NCBI RefSeq assembly: GCF_000372885.1
Contig: NZ_KB889967.1
Location: 3,485,430-3,549,429, forward strand
Length of the DNA: 64,000 nucleotides
From: Methyloversatilis thermotolerans
GTDB lineage: Bacteria > Pseudomonadota > Gammaproteobacteria > Burkholderiales > Rhodocyclaceae
Reading direction: 5' to 3'
This document shows positions 59,815 to 64,000 of this stretch, one piece after another. The position numbers were made by a program, and so were the translations under genes. The notes beneath the pieces were generated by a model that saw only the letters and a program-made list of their open reading frames with translations, was not told the origin of the DNA and searched no databases. Each line of letters begins with the position of its first letter. Position 1 is the first letter of the stretch.

Positions 59815-60752
59815 GCGAACAGGCCCGCGACGAAGCGGTCCAGCTTGCGCGCATCGACATCGAAGCGGCGGATGCCGTCGGACAGCTTCTCCACGGCCAT
59901 CGCATCCTCGTTGTGCAGCCAGCGATAGGCCTTCTCGTCGAGCGCTATGCGTTCCATAGGTGCGGCCTGGCCGGCGACCAGCCGGCGTTCGATGGCGCCG
60001 GGTTGCGCCGCCATCTGGTCCAGCAGATCGGGCGCGATGGTGAGCAGGTCGCAGCCGGCCAGCGCCTCCACCTGACCGACCTTGCGGAAACTCGCACCCA
60101 TTACCTCGGTGCGGTAGCCGAACTGCTTGTAGTAGCTGTAGATGCGGCTGACCGACGCGACGCCCGGATCCTGTTCGAGCGGAATGTCGGCCACCTTCTG
60201 CTGTGCGCAGTACCAGTCGTAGATGCGGCCGACGAAGGGCGATATCAGCGTCACACCGGCGTCGGCGCAGGCCACCGCCTGTGCCATGCCGAACAGCAGC
60301 GTGAGATTGCAGTGGATGCCTTCGCGCTCGAGTCGCTCCGCGGCGCGCACGCCTTCCCAGGTGGTCGCGATCTTGATCAGTACGCGATCGCGCGCGATGC
60401 CCGCCTTTTCGTACAGAGCGATCAGGCGCTGGGCGCGGGCAATGGTGGCTTCGCTGTCGAAGCTCAGGCGCGGATCGACCTCGGTCGATACCCGGCCCGG
60501 CACATGTTTCAGGATTTCGCAGCCGAAGGCGACGAACAGGCGGTCGATGGCGCCGGCGGCGTCCTCGCCTGCGGCGCGAGCCTGTGCCAGCGCGCCATCC
60601 ACCAGCGGTCGATAGCGCGCGTCCTGCGCCGACTTGAGCAACAGCGAAGGGTTGGTGGTCGCGTCCTGCGGCTTGAGTCGGGCGATCGACTCGATGTCGC
60701 CGGTGTCGGCGACGACCGTGGAATGCTGTTTCAGCGATTCGAGGTGATTCAT
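59811..60752 (-). CDS. talB: transaldolase
   Basis: A 313-residue class I transaldolase of the pentose-phosphate pathway, moving a three-carbon unit between sedoheptulose-7-P and glyceraldehyde-3-P. The Schiff-base lysine is in [20 protein letters not shown], and the [12 protein letters not shown] motif is near the start. [20 protein letters not shown] and [12 protein letters not shown] are the conserved parts of TalB. GGAG precedes the ATG. It is divergent from groES and followed by the DUF1289 gene. Confidence 0.96.
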   Translation of the reverse strand: MNHLESLKQHSTVVADTGDIESIARLKPQDATTNPSLLLKSAQDARYRPLVDGALAQARAAGEDAAGAIDRLFVAFGCEILKHVPGRVSTEVDPRLSFDSEATIARAQRLIALYEKAGIARDRVLIKIATTWEGVRAAERLEREGIHCNLTLLFGMAQAVACADAGVTLISPFVGRIYDWYCAQQKVADIPLEQDPGVASVSRIYSYYKQFGYRTEVMGASFRKVGQVEALAGCDLLTIAPDLLDQMAAQPGAIERRLVAGQAAPMERIALDEKAYRWLHNEDAMAVEKLSDGIRRFDVDARKLDRFVAGLFA

Positions 60753-60842
60753 GGGAGCTCCGGATGCGGTTGATCACGCAGGGCGGCAGTGTGCCGTGAA
60801 CGGGGCGGACATATGAGGACAAAAATCAGGCGTTCGGCACTC

Positions 60843-60871
60843 TTGAAATCACAACATGCCGCCACTACTAT
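60843..60871 (+). promoter_or_regulatory. sigma70-type promoter of groESL
   Basis: TTGAAA (60843-60848), a 17-base spacer and TACTAT (60866-60871) form a good vegetative promoter overlapping the start of the CIRCE element. Confidence 0.8.
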
Positions 60872-60897
60872 TAGCACTCGTTGGCAGTGAGTGCTAA
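60871..60897 (+). promoter_or_regulatory. CIRCE element (HrcA operator) of groESL
   Basis: TTAGCACTC-N9-GAGTGCTAA is a perfect CIRCE inverted repeat, the binding site of the heat-shock repressor HrcA, placed at the transcription start. Confidence 0.97.
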
Positions 60898-60982
60898 CAC
60901 GGTGCTGCGCCCGGCGCAGCGCCCCGGATATCGTCAATCGTCGCGACTGGGTTCGCGCCTTCAATTCTCAAGGAGTCATTGC

Positions 60983-61273
60983 ATGAAAATCCGTCCGTTG
61001 CACGACCGCGTGCTGGTCAAGCGTCTGGAAGAAGAGCGCAAGACCGCCTCGGGCATCGTGATCCCCGACACCGCTGCTGAAAAGCCGGATCAGGGCGAAG
61101 TGATCGCCGTTGGCGCCGGCAAGATCCTCGACGACGGCAAGGTCCGCCCGATGGCCGTGAAGGCCGGCGACCGCGTGCTGTTCGGCAAGTATTCCGGCCA
61201 GACCGTGAAGGTCGACGGCGAGGAATACCTCGTGATGCGTGAAGAAGACATCATGGGCGTGGTCGAGGCCTGA
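60983..61273 (+). CDS. groES: GroES co-chaperonin
   Basis: A 96-residue Gro[22 protein letters not shown], a mobile loop [18 protein letters not shown], and [26 protein letters not shown] precedes the ATG. It is under a CIRCE/HrcA-controlled promoter and 47 bp before groEL. Confidence 0.98.
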   Translation: MKIRPLHDRVLVKRLEEERKTASGIVIPDTAAEKPDQGEVIAVGAGKILDDGKVRPMAVKAGDRVLFGKYSGQTVKVDGEEYLVMREEDIMGVVEA

Positions 61274-61317
61274 TCGCCTTTCCGCCCGAACGTTTAACTG
61301 AATTCTCAAGGAGTTAG

Positions 61318-62967
<1,650 letters not shown>

Positions 62968-63017
62968 GGTCCGACCGGCCGCTCCATGCGGCCGGGCCCG
63001 GTCACGCCGACCGCAAG

Positions 63018-63045
63018 AAGCCCGCACTTCGGTGCGGGCTTTTTT
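63018..63045 (+). terminator. intrinsic terminator of groESL
   Basis: AAGCCCGCAC-TTCG-GTGCGGGCTT followed by TTTT: a 10 bp stem with the stable TTCG tetraloop and a T-run. Confidence 0.95.
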
Positions 63046-63120
63046 CGTTTGCGCGCAGGCAGGCGCGGCGCATTGCGAAGGCGCGATGCGATGGGCGAAG
63101 CTTGGGCGGGAAAAATCGGC

Positions 63121-63155
63121 GGGGAGCACCCCGTGCAGGGGGAAAGGTGCTCCCC
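63121..63155. other. strong hairpin of unknown role
   Basis: GGGGAGCACC (63121-63130) and GGTGCTCCCC (63146-63155) form a perfect 10 bp stem with a 15-base loop in the gap before the response-regulator gene. There is no T-run. The rest of the 63046-63354 gap shows no gene. Confidence 0.6.
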
Positions 63156-63354
63156 GGGGCGCGCCGTGAAGCAACGACCCCCAAGACCAAAAGAAGTACA
63201 GCGCTGCGCAGACTATTCTTGAGCGCTTACATCTCCCTTACACTAGATCTCGCACAGGCAGGGCAAAGTCGGCTGCGGGGCGGCCGATGGCCGATGCATG
63301 CGCAAGCGGACGCGACAGACGTTCATGGAGGAGGCGGCCGACGGCCGATGAGCG

Positions 63355-64000
63355 ATGCATATACTGCTTGCCGAGGATGATTCGGTCATTGCCGATGCCG
63401 TTGTGCGCGCGCTGCGCCGCGCTGGTTACGCGGTCGACAGCGTGATCACGGGTGGCGAGGCGGACGCCGCACTGCATGGACAGACCTTCGATCTGGCCAT
63501 CATAGACATCGGCCTGCCCAAGCTTTCGGGTATCGAGGTGATCCGCCGGCTGCGGGCGCGCAAGAGCACGACGCCGGTGCTCATACTGACCGCGCAGGAC
63601 GGGATAGACGATCGCGTGCGCGGGCTGGATGCGGGCGCCGACGACTACCTGTGCAAGCCGTTCGCGCTGCCCGAGCTGGAAGCGCGGGTGCGAGCTCTGA
63701 CGCGCCGCGGGACCGGACTGCCGACGCGCATCGAGATCGGTTCGCTGGCTTACGACCAGGCCGATCATGTCGCCAGCGTGAATGGACAGCCGATCGAACT
63801 GTCGGCGCGCGAGACGGCGTTGCTCGAAGTGCTGTTGCTGCGTGCCGGCCGGCTCGTGAACAAGGAACAACTGGTCGATCACCTGTGCGGCTGGGGCGAG
63901 GAAGTCAGCAACAATGCAATCGAGGTCTATGTGCATCGCCTGCGCAAGAAGATCGAGCACAGCGGGCTGCGTATCGTGACGCTGCGCGGACTGGGCTATT
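63355..64000 (+). CDS. OmpR-family response regulator (3' end outside window)
   Basis: The first 215 residues of an OmpR/QseB-type regulator, nearly complete. The receiver has an acidic pair (LLAEDDS), the phospho-acceptor D51 (IIDIGLPKLSG) and K101 (LCKPF). The winged-helix DNA-binding domain begins near residue 125 and runs to TLRGLGY at the window edge. ATGCATATACTG is the start. The ribosome-binding site is weak. A sensor kinase probably follows outside the window. No link to nif is visible. Confidence 0.92.
   Translation, partial: MHILLAEDDSVIADAVVRALRRAGYAVDSVITGGEADAALHGQTFDLAIIDIGLPKLSGIEVIRRLRARKSTTPVLILTAQDGIDDRVRGLDAGADDYLCKPFALPELEARVRALTRRGTGLPTRIEIGSLAYDQADHVASVNGQPIELSARETALLEVLLLRAGRLVNKEQLVDHLCGWGEEVSNNAIEVYVHRLRKKIEHSGLRIVTLRGLGY

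Overview
This is a GC-rich (roughly two thirds G+C) chromosomal window dominated by one large molybdenum-nitrogenase (nif) gene cluster. The gene content fits a diazotrophic betaproteobacterium, most likely of the Rhodocyclales type: NifA with a Cys-x4-Cys pair, a Shethna-like FeSI ferredoxin, an rnf operon tied to nif, LRV and rhodanese-ankyrin proteins, and REP-like repeats. The genus cannot be fixed from sequence reading alone. No tRNA, rRNA or CRISPR array was found.

Layout. Positions 1-313 hold the 3' end of nifA, followed by a tandem REP-like array (about 318-1150). 1213-3463 (-) is a small selO-ohr operon. 3810-5369 (+) is an FAD amine-oxidase-like gene behind a NifA/sigma54 promoter. 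5650-14968 (+) is the long nifB operon: nifB, fdxN, a HesB/IscA-like gene, TPR and LRV genes, two nifZ-like genes, nifS, nifT, a DegT-like protein without its catalytic lysine, a SIR2-like protein, a 2Fe-2S ferredoxin and small unknowns. 14986-17079 (-) carries a truncated haemoglobin and nitrogenase-associated genes. 17496-21693 (+) is nifHDK. After a terminator and a second repeat array (about 21780-22460) comes a minus-strand operon (25634-22493) with a degenerate receiver, an AAA+ ATPase, the flavodoxin nifF and an unknown. 25769-31229 (+) holds an unknown gene, then nifENX, the nifX-associated DUF269 gene, a DUF683-like gene, fdxB and nifQ.

A four-gene minus-strand island (37792-31348: DNA methyltransferase, BrnT-like toxin, superfamily 2 helicase, GIY-YIG protein) interrupts the nif cluster. 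Nif-related genes resume with fmdB, an unknown gene, modD, a GNAT and a DUF938 methyltransferase (38398-41519), then the minus-strand nifV-cysE-nifW-ferritin-like-FeSI-TPR operon (45139-41578) and a third repeat array. A minus-strand isc operon (50457-45791) lies divergent to rnfABCDGEH, a SagB-like oxidoreductase and a rhodanese-ankyrin gene (50771-58526). The window ends with housekeeping genes: a DedA-rhodanese fusion, talB, groESL under a CIRCE element, and the start of an OmpR-type regulator.

How it works together. NifHDK is the nitrogenase. NifB, NifEN, NifX, NifQ, NifV and ModD serve FeMo-cofactor synthesis and molybdenum/homocitrate supply. NifS, CysE, the isc set and the rhodaneses supply sulfur and Fe-S clusters. 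Rnf with ferredoxins and flavodoxin NifF supplies low-potential electrons. I read twelve good plus one weak -24/-12 (GG-N10-GC) promoters and five TGT-N10-ACA NifA sites, so nearly every nif-region transcription unit, including several genes of unknown function, appears to belong to one NifA/sigma54 regulon.
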